From the NCBI GenBank assembly GCA_030621785.1, contig JAUXGZ010000002.1:1-54664 (forward strand): a stretch of 54,664 bases of DNA, in the 5' to 3' direction. The position numbers and the translations under genes are program-made. Origin of the DNA: Gammaproteobacteria bacterium (GTDB lineage: Bacteria > Pseudomonadota > Gammaproteobacteria > DSM-19610). The notes under the pieces were generated by a model, which saw nothing but the letters and a program-made list of their open reading frames with translations, was not told the DNA's origin and ran no database searches. Below, in pieces: positions 46,862-54,664 of this stretch (position 1 is its first letter; each line of letters opens with the position of its first letter).

Positions 46862-47527
46862 ATGCAACTGAACAAATGGCTAGTCAGAGCCATTACCCTG
46901 TTTCTGGGCTTGATCGCTCTGCCGGGTGCCGGCTGGCCTGCATCAGAGTGCAACCCCGTAGCACCGCCTTTCGGCCACTGGAGGCTGGCATCGCAACAGG
47001 CCGGCACCACACTCTACCTGCCTGAAATAAATACAGTCTCCCTGCCATCCGCGGCGGCATCGATACACTGGCAGTTTTCTCCCCGGGCACTCTACGAAAC
47101 CGTGCGTGATTATGATGAATTTTCGACATTTATCCCCAACGTCGTCACCAGCCGTATAATTTCCACATCGAACAACAGGGAATGGATATATCAGGTGCTG
47201 CAGTTCCCCGCTCTTGCCCGTGACCGACACTATCTTCTGCAGAGCTCCTGGCAAGAGATCGATAGCGAAAAAATGCACTTCCGCATTGACTGGCACCTCA
47301 GCGACCGATTTCCACTGCCTCCGGGGGGTCAGCTGGTCGTGCCGAAACAGTTCAGTGGCTGTTGGGATATCCGCGCCAGCGATAGCGGCGGCACTGAGGC
47401 AATCTACCGGATCGAGCTCGACCCCGGCGGCTGGTTACCGCCCTGGCTGGTGCAGCCGGCCATGCACCACTACCTGCAATCGCTGATGTCAGCCATCCGG
47501 AACCGCCTCGAAAACGGCCGGAAGTGA
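46862..47527 (+). CDS. Exported START/SRPBCC-like domain protein
   Basis: A 221-residue protein starting MQLNKWLVRAITLFLGLIAL with a signal peptide ending near PGAGWPA. The mature protein has SPRALYETVRDYDEFSTFIPNVVTSRIIS, a typical opening of START/polyketide-cyclase folds, and ends in an amphipathic helix (MHHYLQSLMSAIRNRLE). It would bind a hydrophobic ligand in the periplasm. The frame is open 72 nt upstream, but this start puts the signal peptide at the N-terminus. Next to it is another envelope lipid-handling candidate (LolA-like). Confidence 0.78.
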   Translation: MQLNKWLVRAITLFLGLIALPGAGWPASECNPVAPPFGHWRLASQQAGTTLYLPEINTVSLPSAAASIHWQFSPRALYETVRDYDEFSTFIPNVVTSRIISTSNNREWIYQVLQFPALARDRHYLLQSSWQEIDSEKMHFRIDWHLSDRFPLPPGGQLVVPKQFSGCWDIRASDSGGTEAIYRIELDPGGWLPPWLVQPAMHHYLQSLMSAIRNRLENGRK

Positions 47528-47661
47528 GGCTTCATCGGCGCGCTACCGGTCAAGTCCGCAGCTATGTGTTTACCGGGTGGATGTGAACCGTGATAGGGTG
47601 CCCGGGGTAAAACGTATCTATCTCCTGGTACATTCCGGTTTTTCAGTAAAGGAAACTCTGC

Positions 47662-48447
47662 ATGCGTACTGTCGCTTATTGCCTTATCTTCTGGCTTGGC
47701 CTCCCCGCTGTCATGGCTGCCGATGAACCCGCGGATGCGAACCGTGGCAGACAAATTGTGGAACAGGCTTTCCGTCAACATTTCGACTACCAGGACGTCA
47801 AGGCGCATTTCAAAATGATCCTGCAGACCCCGGAACAAACAGCAACCCGCGAGGGTGTCGCCAAGGCAATGCTGCTGGAGCAAGGACGCACTTTCAGCCT
47901 GGTGACCATTACGCAGCCCAGAGATGTGCTCGGCTATTCCCTGCTAACCCACTCCTACAGCGATCAGCCGGATGACCAGTGGGTGTATCGGCGCAGAACA
48001 CGCAGAGTCGTACGACTGAATGCGACCAACCACGGACAGCCATTCCTGGGCAGCGATTTCTCCTTCCAGGACCTGGGATCTCCGGGTTTCAACAAGTTTG
48101 ATTACCACTACCTGGGAGAAGAAGAACTCAATGGCCAAACCTGTCTGGTCATCGAACGCCTGCCCACGCTGGATAACACCGGCTACAGCCGCCAGGTCGT
48201 CTACTATCAGAAACAACACCTCTATCCATTGCGCATCGTCTACTACGAAATGTCGGGGCAACGCCTGAAGACGCAGGATTACCTGGACTACCAGCTGATA
48301 AACGGGCAACACTGGCGGGCACTCGAAAACCGCATGACCCACCATGCACGCAATACCAGCACCCGCCTGTTATGGTCGGACATCCGTTTCGATACGGGTC
48401 TTTCCGAGCGGGAATTTCAGGTCGGTGCGCTATCGCGCAAACGCTAG
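47662..48447 (+). CDS. LolA-like outer-membrane lipoprotein-sorting protein
   Basis: A 261-residue protein with a signal peptide (MRTVAYCLIFWLGLPAVMA). The rest matches the LolA-like group usually encoded beside RND/MMPL exporters: ITQPRDVLGYSLLTHSYSD, QWVYRRRTRRVVRL, PFLGSDFSFQDLG and YYEMSGQRLKTQDYLDY. It would be a periplasmic beta-barrel-like lipid carrier. No exporter gene is next to it; instead a START-like gene precedes it by 134 nt, suggesting a small lipid-transfer pair. Confidence 0.82.
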   Translation: MRTVAYCLIFWLGLPAVMAADEPADANRGRQIVEQAFRQHFDYQDVKAHFKMILQTPEQTATREGVAKAMLLEQGRTFSLVTITQPRDVLGYSLLTHSYSDQPDDQWVYRRRTRRVVRLNATNHGQPFLGSDFSFQDLGSPGFNKFDYHYLGEEELNGQTCLVIERLPTLDNTGYSRQVVYYQKQHLYPLRIVYYEMSGQRLKTQDYLDYQLINGQHWRALENRMTHHARNTSTRLLWSDIRFDTGLSEREFQVGALSRKR

Positions 48448-48519
48448 TCCGAAGCGGACTGGACAATTCCAGCCAGTCCCTTATGCTGACGACCACTACT
48501 TAATAAAGGAGTTCTATAC

Positions 48520-48831
48520 ATGAGTTCCACAGAAGAGATGCCAAAATGGGACGAGGCGCTGGCAGCCCTGGCAACCGACGAATACCGCAGGAAAAATGTA
48601 CCGCTTGGCCTGGATGATTTTCATGCACTCGCCCGGCAACATAACATCCGCCTGGACGACATAATGGAAACCATGTTTCTTCTGGTCATCCACGGCAAGT
48701 GGCAGTATCTGGACACCACGGGGCAGCGGCAACTGCTGCCCCAGAAAACACTGGATGCCCTGTATGTACAACGGCGCCTGTCAGAAGATGACCTGCGCGC
48801 CTTTGATGGCAGCTGGTTGCCTGCAGGCTGA
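48520..48831 (+). CDS. Unknown small protein upstream of the LCIB-type gene
   Basis: A 103-residue soluble, acidic protein (KWDEALAALATDEYRRKNVPLGLDDFHALARQHNIRLDDIMETMFLLVIHGKW). AAGGAG lies about 9 nt before the ATG. It is not recognised, but its spacing (8 nt) to the carbonic-anhydrase-like gene suggests co-expression. The helical, charged sequence could be an interaction partner. Confidence 0.7.
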   Translation: MSSTEEMPKWDEALAALATDEYRRKNVPLGLDDFHALARQHNIRLDDIMETMFLLVIHGKWQYLDTTGQRQLLPQKTLDALYVQRRLSEDDLRAFDGSWLPAG

Positions 48832-48839
48832 AAACCGCC

Positions 48840-49991
48840 ATGTACAACACCAGCAGCAATCCCCTGGCCACGATGGCAAGTTACCGGATCGAAGGACGGA
48901 TGCTGCGCTACAGCATCTTCATTCCCAAGCTCTACAACCTGTGCAAGTCGCTGGGTTTCGAAGCCGGAAAGATCATGCCGTCACGTGCATTCTGCTCTGA
49001 CGAAAGCCAGGGCTACCCGATCATACTCATTGCCAAACACTTCAATACATTTCCTTTTAATCACGGCATGGTCGGTGGTGTCGTTGCGACGGACCGGCAT
49101 AAACCTCACTCGGAACACGGCCAGGATCTCGTCGTCATCCAGGCCAGCCATGTCGGCTATAATCCCGACACTCAATCCCTGGGGGTATACCGGCGGCTGC
49201 AAACCAGGGAACACGAACTTTCCTCAAGCTGTGGAAAAATAGACAGCGTGTTGTCCTGGTATGAAACCGAACACCGCTTCGCGCGTGAGAATATCTTCGT
49301 TTCCTGCGAAGCAGGCAAGTGGATAATCACCATTGACAATCAACTGCTGAGCGAAACGCGAGATGAAGGCCTGCACCTCCACCTCGACAAACTGATCACG
49401 CCGGATGAACAGGGCCGGCCCAGCCCCATACGGGCCTACAGTACTTCCATGTGTTTTCCCGCCTCGACTGCACTCGCGCAACAACTGGAGCAGCGCCCGG
49501 ACCTCAGGGACACAACCCGGGCACTCGGCTCCTTTTTACTTCCCGAGTGGTACTACTTCACACGCTGTATCGCAGGCGATGATGAGGAAGGGCGGGGTCA
49601 CCTGGAACAGAATCTGCTCCCGGTCATGCCCTGGGTCCTCGCCTCCAGGTCGCCATTACTGACTGCCGCGAAGGTCAACACCCAGGTCGAGTTCGACCGT
49701 GCCTATCGCAGTATCCTGCGCGAAGAATGCTATCGAAATAAACGGGTATTCTTTATCGCCGGTCTGAATATTGATATCTCGCCGAGCACCGGGCAGATGT
49801 TTCCCCTGACCAAATTTGTACCCTGGGCAGCTTATGTGCAACTGCCGGATGGAGAGCACCGCAACCTCGAACAGGACGAGCTTTTTTCGCAACTGGAAAG
49901 CCAGAGCGCCGAGAATCCGGATCAGACCGATCTTGAAAATGCAATTCGCCTCATGAGCGAGGCGGAAGAGGTTCGAGTACCCAACGAGTAG
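48840..49991 (+). CDS. LCIB-type beta-carbonic anhydrase family protein
   Basis: A 383-residue cytoplasmic protein. Candidate zinc and active-site residues are Cys52-Ser-Asp54 (RAFCSDES), His104 (VIQASHVGYNP) and Cys131 (SSSCGKID), in the order and context recalled for the algal LCIB/LCIC family, a group with the beta-carbonic anhydrase fold. Also matching are FNHGMVGGVV and the 'HVG...G..R' strand-turn. The last 150 residues (for example EWYYFTRCIAGDDEEGRG) appear family-specific. It would interconvert CO2 and bicarbonate if active; not all LCIB members are. It is probably co-expressed with the 103-residue gene before it. Confidence 0.72.
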   Translation: MYNTSSNPLATMASYRIEGRMLRYSIFIPKLYNLCKSLGFEAGKIMPSRAFCSDESQGYPIILIAKHFNTFPFNHGMVGGVVATDRHKPHSEHGQDLVVIQASHVGYNPDTQSLGVYRRLQTREHELSSSCGKIDSVLSWYETEHRFARENIFVSCEAGKWIITIDNQLLSETRDEGLHLHLDKLITPDEQGRPSPIRAYSTSMCFPASTALAQQLEQRPDLRDTTRALGSFLLPEWYYFTRCIAGDDEEGRGHLEQNLLPVMPWVLASRSPLLTAAKVNTQVEFDRAYRSILREECYRNKRVFFIAGLNIDISPSTGQMFPLTKFVPWAAYVQLPDGEHRNLEQDELFSQLESQSAENPDQTDLENAIRLMSEAEEVRVPNE

Positions 49992-50006
49992 CGAACAGAG
50001 CGTACA

Positions 50007-51074
50007 TCAGGGAACCAGGTGTTGATGCTCCGTGCGTTGGTTCCAGTGAAGCCGTTCTTCCATTGTCGTACTGGTGTACATCGTTCCGTCTTGCATGATA
50101 ATCATCACTGAACGCGCCCCCATCTTGCTGGCAACTGATGCCCAGTCGTCTATTCCGGAAATCAACAATGTTGTCGCGGCAGCATTCGCCCACGCAGCAC
50201 TGTCGTGAATGATGGTTACCGTATTGACCTCCCTTACCGGGAGTCCGGTTCGTGGATCGACGACATGCCGGTACACAAAATCCTGTTTGCCGATCGACCG
50301 GTCAAATGCGCGCACTGTGACAACAGCCTCGTCTTCACCCAGCTCGATATATCCAACGGAATGTACCCCGCCGATACCCGTTACGGAATTCCACCAGGGA
50401 TGTTCACCCCTGCTCCCTACACTACGAACGCTGCCACCCAGCTCGATCATCGCGTTGCTGATATCCAGCTTCTTCAGGTGAGCCATGCCTTTATCCAGCG
50501 CGTAGCCGCGAATCATGTCACCAAACTCGAGCCGTACCGACGGGTTTTTCGATGACACCTCGTTTCCGTTCAGCACAAGATCTTCCATCGACGGGTGCAT
50601 GGCAATAACCGCTGCAGCTTTCTCTTCCACCAACTGCTGGACTTCCTCCGGATAGGGAGATTCAGTGCAATCTGCCTTGTTACAATGGAATTCCCACAGG
50701 GCAACAAGCTCACCGGCGGCAGGGTTGAACAATCCTCCGCTGGCCCTGTAAAGCTCCCTGGCATTCAGTATAAGATCCCTGAGTTCAGGGCTGACTGTCC
50801 TGGATCCGCCCCGGGCTATTGTTTCATTGAGCTCGTGCAGCTCTCCCTCGGACGAGAAAGTGTAACCAACCTGATCGAGCTGCCTGAGATCCTGCTCCAC
50901 GGCCCCGACAGCGGTTATTGACTCCGCATCCGGCAAGCCGGCGATAGAGATACCCGCAAGCGTTCCCAGCACCTCCAGCTTGCCGTCATATATGCTCTGG
51001 GAGCGACCACAGCCCGTAGACAGAAGAATAACAAGTATGCCGATGACAGCGGCCAGGCGAGGTATGGTTTTCAT
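50007..51074 (-). CDS. ApbE-like lipoprotein (flavin transferase family) with an atypical metal site
   Basis: A 355-residue protein whose lipobox LLSTGC puts a lipidated Cys near residue 18. ApbE features are GTLAGISIAG, LNETIARGG, ASGGLFNPAAGELVALWEF, FGDMIRGYALDKG, MIELGGSVRSVGSR and YRHVVDPRTGLPV. ApbE proteins attach FMN to Thr/Ser of periplasmic or membrane redox proteins and use Mg2+. In the usual AD-A/G-xxT metal motif the Asp is Asn here (WANAAATT), so activity is uncertain. The ATG at 51074 has GGAG 6 nt upstream; a longer frame start at 51086 is less likely. Confidence 0.85.
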   Translation of the reverse strand: MKTIPRLAAVIGILVILLSTGCGRSQSIYDGKLEVLGTLAGISIAGLPDAESITAVGAVEQDLRQLDQVGYTFSSEGELHELNETIARGGSRTVSPELRDLILNARELYRASGGLFNPAAGELVALWEFHCNKADCTESPYPEEVQQLVEEKAAAVIAMHPSMEDLVLNGNEVSSKNPSVRLEFGDMIRGYALDKGMAHLKKLDISNAMIELGGSVRSVGSRGEHPWWNSVTGIGGVHSVGYIELGEDEAVVTVRAFDRSIGKQDFVYRHVVDPRTGLPVREVNTVTIIHDSAAWANAAATTLLISGIDDWASVASKMGARSVMIIMQDGTMYTSTTMEERLHWNQRTEHQHLVP

Positions 51075-51119
51075 ATCAAACTCCAATGCAACCGTATCAT
51101 GATGTGCCTGCGATCCATT

Positions 51120-51395
51120 TTATTCAAAATCGGGCTGAGTTAATCCACAGATCAACCCGGCTGCGATGATAACCGGCTTCGACTTGCGCAGGTGTGTAAA
51201 CTCTTCGGCGACAACCAGTGCATACGCCAGCACAAAAACAGCCAGGGCGATATAGCCAACCGAACTGTGAACGAGGTCAGGCCCTCGTTCCACGGCCGCC
51301 TCACTCGCGTAGCCGAGCGCCGGCAACATGCCCGAAATCGCCACCAGAATGACCGAGCGGCACCTGGACGCAAAGCCTGCTGTCAGAGCATACAT
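51120..51395 (-). pseudogene. Truncated NhaD-type Na+/H+ antiporter (N-terminus only)
   Basis: A 91-codon frame whose middle reads VHSSVGYIALAVFVLAYALV and VAEEFTHLRKSKPVIIAAGL, the N-terminal opening of NhaD antiporters (about 450 residues in full). It then ends after GLICGLTQPDFE, so only the signal/first helix and part of the second remain. No NhaD sequence follows downstream, where apbE starts after 45 nt. It is probably a remnant, unless the short protein has been kept for a new use. The SLC13 transporter gene lies directly upstream on the same strand. Confidence 0.7.
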
Positions 51396-51447
51396 ATCGA
51401 CATAGCGTCTGATTGTTTCATGACCTGAATTCCTTATCGTTATACAA

Positions 51448-53400
51448 CTAAAAAATCAGGTTCATCATGGCCAACATGACGACCAGGAAAAGCACGGTCA
51501 TGATGCCGCCGGCGCGCATAAAGTCTGCAACACGGTAGCCACCCGGCCCCATTAACAGCGCATTGACCTGGTGTGTCGGGATGAGGAAGGAGTTCGATGT
51601 CGCAATTGCAACGGTCAACGCAAATACGGCCGGGTCGGCACCGGAAGCGACCGCAAGGTTCACCGCCAGTGGAACCAGCAATACCGTTGCTCCCACATTG
51701 GACATGACCAGCGTGAAGAAGGTCGCCAGGACAGCCAGTGCGGCCTGCAGAACCCAGGTCGGCACATCACCCAGTACCGCCAGCGTTTGATCGGCGATCC
51801 AGGCCGCCGTGCCGGTGTTCTCCACCGCCATACCCAGTGGAATCAGGCTGGCGAGCAGAAATACCGTCTTCCAGCTGACCGCCTTATAGGCCTCTTCCAT
51901 GTTCAACACACCAGACAGCACCATACCCAGCGCACCGGTCAGCAGGGCAACTGACAGACGCAAATCGGAAAACAGAACCAGGCCCACGGCTACCAGAAAG
52001 AAAAACAGCGCCGGCGCAACTTTCTTGGGCCGCGTTTCATCGCGCGGGTATTCAGTCGTAACAATAACGAAATTCCGATTATCTTCCAGGCGAATCAGAC
52101 TCTCCCAGTTGACATAACACACCAGCGTATCGCCCGCCTCGAAGGGAAGATCGCGAACGCCTTCGCCCTTGTGAATGGTTTCACCATGCCGGTGCATGGC
52201 GAGCACGGAAAGACCATACTGTTTTCGCATCCACACATCGCGAGCTGATTTCCCTATCAGCTCCGAATCCGGAGGAATAACAATTTCTGCAATACCGGCC
52301 CTGGTTTGCGCCAGAACTTCTGCAAAGACGGTCAGCCTTTCCTGCCGGTGCAACTCGTTGGTCTCAATCAGGCCTTTCAGATCCTCTCCGGAGGCCATCA
52401 CAGCCAGGGTCGCGCCAACGGGTATCTCCACGTCTCGCGCCAGCCCCCCCGGTGCCAGACGCAGTCCGTCGCTGGATTGCATACCTACAATACGCACCGA
52501 AAAGCGCTTTTCGACTTCATCCATGGTCCAGCCCAGCAGGGGGCTTTTCGCCGGCACATCGAGTTCAGTTACGTCGTAACTCGCGCCGTATACGCGCTTC
52601 AAATAGTCTGTCGTATCGCCGCCCGTGGTGCCTTTTGACTTGATTGTCGGTAAAACGAACCTTCCGGCCAGAACAAAATACACGACACCAACGGCGACCA
52701 GAACGAGGCCAATGGGCGTGACGTCAAACAGGTGAAAAGTGCCCATCTTCTGGTCAGGTGGTAACGCCCGGTTGGAGGTGAGAATCAAATCATTAAGTAA
52801 AATCAACGGGCTGGAACCAACCATCGTCACGGTTCCGCCGAGAATGGCGCAGAAACCCATTGGCATCAGCAAGCGCGATAAGGGCAACCCGGAGCGAGCC
52901 GAAATTCGACTGACAACCGGCAGGAACAGGGCCGCGGCACCAACGTTCTGCATAAAGCTTGAAATAATGGCAACGGTACTGGAGATCAGTGGAATGATCC
53001 TCTTTTCCGTTGTGCCGCCATACTTGAGAATAGCGCCCGCGACGTTATTCATAACACCCGTCTTGTCCAGGCCCGCGCCGATAATCATCACGGCGATGAT
53101 TGAAATCACTGCGTTACTTGCGAAACCGTCGAACAGGTGGGAGGCAGGTACAAATGGCTGATCCAGGCCAACCATGGGACCAATAAACGACATGAGACCG
53201 AGCAAAACCATGATGCAAACGGCCGCGACATCAACCTCGACAATCTCGAATACGAACAGGTAGATCGTCAGCAACAGGATGCCCGACACCCAGGCTATTT
53301 CGATGGTGGGAACAACTCCACTCACAAAAAATCCGGCCACTATAAAAATGACCGCGCCTAGCATGCGCTTCATTAGTGCGCTCTTTGTTGATGTACTCAT
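51448..53400 (-). CDS. SLC13 (DASS) family anion transporter with two RCK_C domains
   Basis: A 650-residue membrane protein: N-terminal helices (about 10-240, with FMQNVGAAALFLPVVSRIS), a soluble insert of about 210 residues holding two RCK_C/TrkA-C domains (SVRIVGMQ...PVGATLAVMASGEDL and LSVLAMHRHGE...FEAGDTLVCYV), then C-terminal helices with MSNVGATVLLVPLAVN and the second half-repeat TSNSFLIPTHQVNALLM. This is the layout of sulfate/thiosulfate-type SLC13 carriers such as algal SAC1/SLT proteins. The substrate is inferred only. The ATG has GGAG 7 nt upstream. Confidence 0.9.
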   Translation of the reverse strand: MSTSTKSALMKRMLGAVIFIVAGFFVSGVVPTIEIAWVSGILLLTIYLFVFEIVEVDVAAVCIMVLLGLMSFIGPMVGLDQPFVPASHLFDGFASNAVISIIAVMIIGAGLDKTGVMNNVAGAILKYGGTTEKRIIPLISSTVAIISSFMQNVGAAALFLPVVSRISARSGLPLSRLLMPMGFCAILGGTVTMVGSSPLILLNDLILTSNRALPPDQKMGTFHLFDVTPIGLVLVAVGVVYFVLAGRFVLPTIKSKGTTGGDTTDYLKRVYGASYDVTELDVPAKSPLLGWTMDEVEKRFSVRIVGMQSSDGLRLAPGGLARDVEIPVGATLAVMASGEDLKGLIETNELHRQERLTVFAEVLAQTRAGIAEIVIPPDSELIGKSARDVWMRKQYGLSVLAMHRHGETIHKGEGVRDLPFEAGDTLVCYVNWESLIRLEDNRNFVIVTTEYPRDETRPKKVAPALFFFLVAVGLVLFSDLRLSVALLTGALGMVLSGVLNMEEAYKAVSWKTVFLLASLIPLGMAVENTGTAAWIADQTLAVLGDVPTWVLQAALAVLATFFTLVMSNVGATVLLVPLAVNLAVASGADPAVFALTVAIATSNSFLIPTHQVNALLMGPGGYRVADFMRAGGIMTVLFLVVMLAMMNLIF

Positions 53401-54023
53401 TGCCTACTCCAGGACACGTTGTTTCTGGCTGAATTGTCGGCCTGGTCACAGAGTTCATCGATGTCCTGCAAGGACAATAAATGATCACACGATATACCCG
53501 CACGTTGATATTGAAACGTGCCGGCTGGCAGACAGATTGGAAAAAGGATTACCTGTGGATCCCGGTCAGCAGCAGCTGATTACAGCGCCCGGAATCAGCT
53601 CGTCAGCTGTGAAAAATATAGTCCGGGGGTGCACGAACCAGTTCGGCATGGTGCAGAAACCCGCTGTTGGAATCTGTAGCGTCAACTGCAGGGAAAGAAT
53701 CTGTCTGGTACTGGTACGCAGGGGGGAGGTGTTGCTCTAGAGCCTTTCCTTCAACATCACTTTCCGCAAAATCTTCATCGATCAATATTTCACAACTGGC
53801 GGCGCATAGCTCGCCCCCGATGGCCTGGGAGCTAAAACCGATGCTGACGGCCACCACAATCAACAGGGAGCACAAAGACTTGTGTGAACATGGATTGAAA
53901 GAGAAAGTCAGCATCAATAGTGAACATTGGGGAATGAGCGTTGTATGTTGTTCAGAATATAATCAATTTCTTATAGAAAGTAAAGGGTATTGGTGCTGCA
54001 TCGAGGCCGGTTGGTACCGCTCA
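53401..54023. other. Gene-poor stretch with one weak open frame
   Basis: No recognisable gene apart from a possible small exported protein at 53603-53914 (listed separately). The base composition drops toward AT between 53880 and 54020. No IS ends, tRNA or attachment repeats were seen. Confidence 0.4.
53603..53914 (-). CDS. Possible small exported protein of unknown function
   Basis: A 103-codon frame with a signal-peptide-like start (SLCSLLIVVAVSIGFSSQAIGG) followed by CAASCEILIDEDF and a polar tail. No ribosome-binding site is visible before the ATG at 53914 and no family was recognised. The signal-like profile is the only argument for it; it may be non-coding. Confidence 0.35.
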   Translation of the reverse strand: MLTFSFNPCSHKSLCSLLIVVAVSIGFSSQAIGGELCAASCEILIDEDFAESDVEGKALEQHLPPAYQYQTDSFPAVDATDSNSGFLHHAELVRAPPDYIFHS

Positions 54024-54281
54024 TTATGCATAGCGCTGAAGCCTCGCCCTTAGTTCTTTACTGACAATATCCCGCTCACGCGCCCGACCAGCCCGAATGC
54101 CGTCGACGAGCACGTATTTCAGGCCGTGGACCAGGAACTCTTCCCGATTACTGATATTTGGAGCTATTTTTTCACCACCAGGGATAGCCAGAGATGCGGC
54201 CAGCGACCGCTTCACCGCCGAATGAAGCTGAGATGGGCTCATCCCTAACTCGACTGACAGCGAGACATCGGACCACGTCAT
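54024..54281 (-). pseudogene. Truncated winged-helix DNA-binding gene
   Basis: The frame reads MTWSDVSLSVELGMSPSQLH, then SAVKRS and EEFLVHGLKYV, resembling the middle of a family of small bacterial helix-turn-helix proteins (WTY..LA.ELGMS.SEVHAAVKRA ... EFLVHGV.Y). The N-terminal helices are missing: an in-frame stop lies 24-26 nt upstream. The expected C-terminus after GLKYV also diverges. The start overlaps the frameshifted gene at 54172-54458 in another frame, which suggests a deletion joined two genes. Confidence 0.45.
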
Positions 54282-54458
54282 CCCGTAATTCGGAGGCCTT
54301 GTCTACGACGCGGACATTTATTCTTATCCTGCCGCGCCACTGGCTAATCCAGAACCAAAGACCACCGCTACCGCCAGCGAGGTATAGAAGCCGGAATGGA
54401 TCATGCGCAAAGTAGTTTAAGATGCTCTCCCGGATTGTATATTCTCCTTCTCAGACAT
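54172..54458 (-). pseudogene. Frameshifted membrane-anchored partner gene of the Panacea protein
   Basis: An ATG at 54458 with GGA-rich sequence opens MSEKENIQ, then meets a stop after 13 codons; shifting frame near 54437 gives IRESILNYFAHDPFRLLYLA, GGSGGLWFWISQWRGRIRIN and VRVVDKASEL, a conserved-looking stretch with one hydrophobic span. After about 54290 the sequence of this frame no longer looks protein-like, while the HTH frame begins. The ATG lies 5 nt after the Panacea stop, the position of a cognate toxin gene in Panacea loci. It is read as a decayed gene. Confidence 0.45.
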
Positions 54459-54463
54459 CCTAA

Positions 54464-54664
54464 CTATATTCTCAGATCCTTGGCATGCAGATACGAAATG
54501 GTCTCCCCCTTCATCGTCGACGCATACGCCGCCTCTTCGTGGGAGAACTTCATGATCTCTGCAGATCCAAAGTCCCGGAAATAATTGATCACCTGTTCCA
54601 GAACGTCACGCTCTGATGGTGCAAACGCGCCAAGATCAGGTTCGACGCGGGCCACGCATTTAAA
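54464..54664 (-). CDS. Panacea-domain (DUF4065/SocA-like) antitoxin, C-terminal part
   Basis: The frame is open to the right edge; 66 residues are visible. FAPSERDVLEQVINYFRDFG, SAEIMKFSHEEAAYASTMKG and ETISYLHAKDL match the C-terminus of DUF4065/Panacea proteins (sxxELsxlSHeExAwkxTxxGexIpYxxA). In PanAT systems this domain neutralises diverse small toxins, often as an adjacent gene. The N-terminal catalytic-like part lies outside the window. The gene downstream is broken, so the pair may be inactive. Confidence 0.7.
   Translation of the reverse strand, partial: FKCVARVEPDLGAFAPSERDVLEQVINYFRDFGSAEIMKFSHEEAAYASTMKGETISYLHAKDLRI

Noticed and set aside
48456-48479. Hairpin GGACTGG/CCAGTCC after the LolA-like gene
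   Set aside because: No T-run follows, and the loop is 10 bases, so a terminator cannot be claimed.
53667-54053. A 128-codon plus-strand frame in the gene-poor right end
   Set aside because: Composition is unlike protein (Cys/Trp scattered, no domains), with no ribosome-binding site; probably chance.

Overview
The window looks like chromosomal DNA of a free-living gammaproteobacterium. The order rplU-rpmA-obgE-proB / rpsT / murJ-ribF-ileS-lspA-fkpB-ispH followed by minor type IV pilin genes is, from memory, the arrangement found in Pseudomonas and relatives. Other typical gammaproteobacterial genes are fabA-fabB, hrpA, zapG, rsd, typA and the ubiquinone gene ispB. The two small c-type cytochromes, a Tat-exported DsrE-like protein, an LCIB-type carbonic anhydrase candidate and an SLC13/RCK anion transporter would fit a sulfur- or CO2-handling chemolithotroph (Chromatiales-like), but that is inference only.

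Layout. 1-3950 (minus): minor pilin and pilus-tip genes fimT, pilV, pilW, pilX and the N-terminal part of pilY1, which runs off the left edge. 4203-11570 (minus): isoprenoid (ispH), lipoprotein processing (lspA), chaperone (fkpB), tRNA charging (ileS), flavin (ribF) and peptidoglycan lipid II export (murJ). 11663-16102: ribosomal proteins S20, L21 and L27, the ObgE GTPase, ProB, octaprenyl diphosphate synthase and a tRNA-Pro(CGG). 16200-22977: a patchwork of single genes, including a fatty-acid desaturase, an RsmN-type member of the CsrA family, an AraC regulator, an ammonium channel, an unknown gene behind a sigma-54 promoter, mazG and the anti-sigma factor rsd. 23200-25724: a YbaK-HDOD fusion, then an IscR homologue without cluster-binding cysteines and a canonical IscU without IscS, behind a good match to the IscR type-1 operator. 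25754-35214: a reductase and two Nudix hydrolases in one overlapping operon, PilZ, a chalcone-isomerase-like protein, a 2-hydroxyacid dehydrogenase, an RRM protein, zapG, yjbQ, typA, yihY and a lysine-repeat histone-H1-like protein. 35356-42476: a response regulator with a ruined GGDEF site, fabA-fabB and hrpA. 42552-49991: accessory metabolism with periplasmic DsrE and cytochromes, a MerR regulator, an unusual three-gene operon (CBM48 domain, P-loop-less MinD-like, degenerate nuclease-fold-like), a ferritin-like protein, a START-like and a LolA-like protein, and the LCIB-type carbonic anhydrase. 50007-53400 (minus): ApbE-like lipoprotein, a truncated NhaD remnant and a large SLC13 transporter. 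53401-54664: gene-poor and decayed, with the C-terminus of a Panacea (DUF4065) antitoxin-like protein entering from the right edge, followed by a frameshifted partner fused into a truncated helix-turn-helix gene.

Most of the window is conserved housekeeping sequence. The parts most likely to hold undescribed biology are the CBM48/MinD-like/nuclease-like operon (43967-46035), the Cys-less IscR with IscU, the RsmN-type regulator, the PilY1 with lectin-like repeats, and the decayed Panacea locus. All family assignments were made by reading the translated sequence against remembered family motifs; no database search was run.
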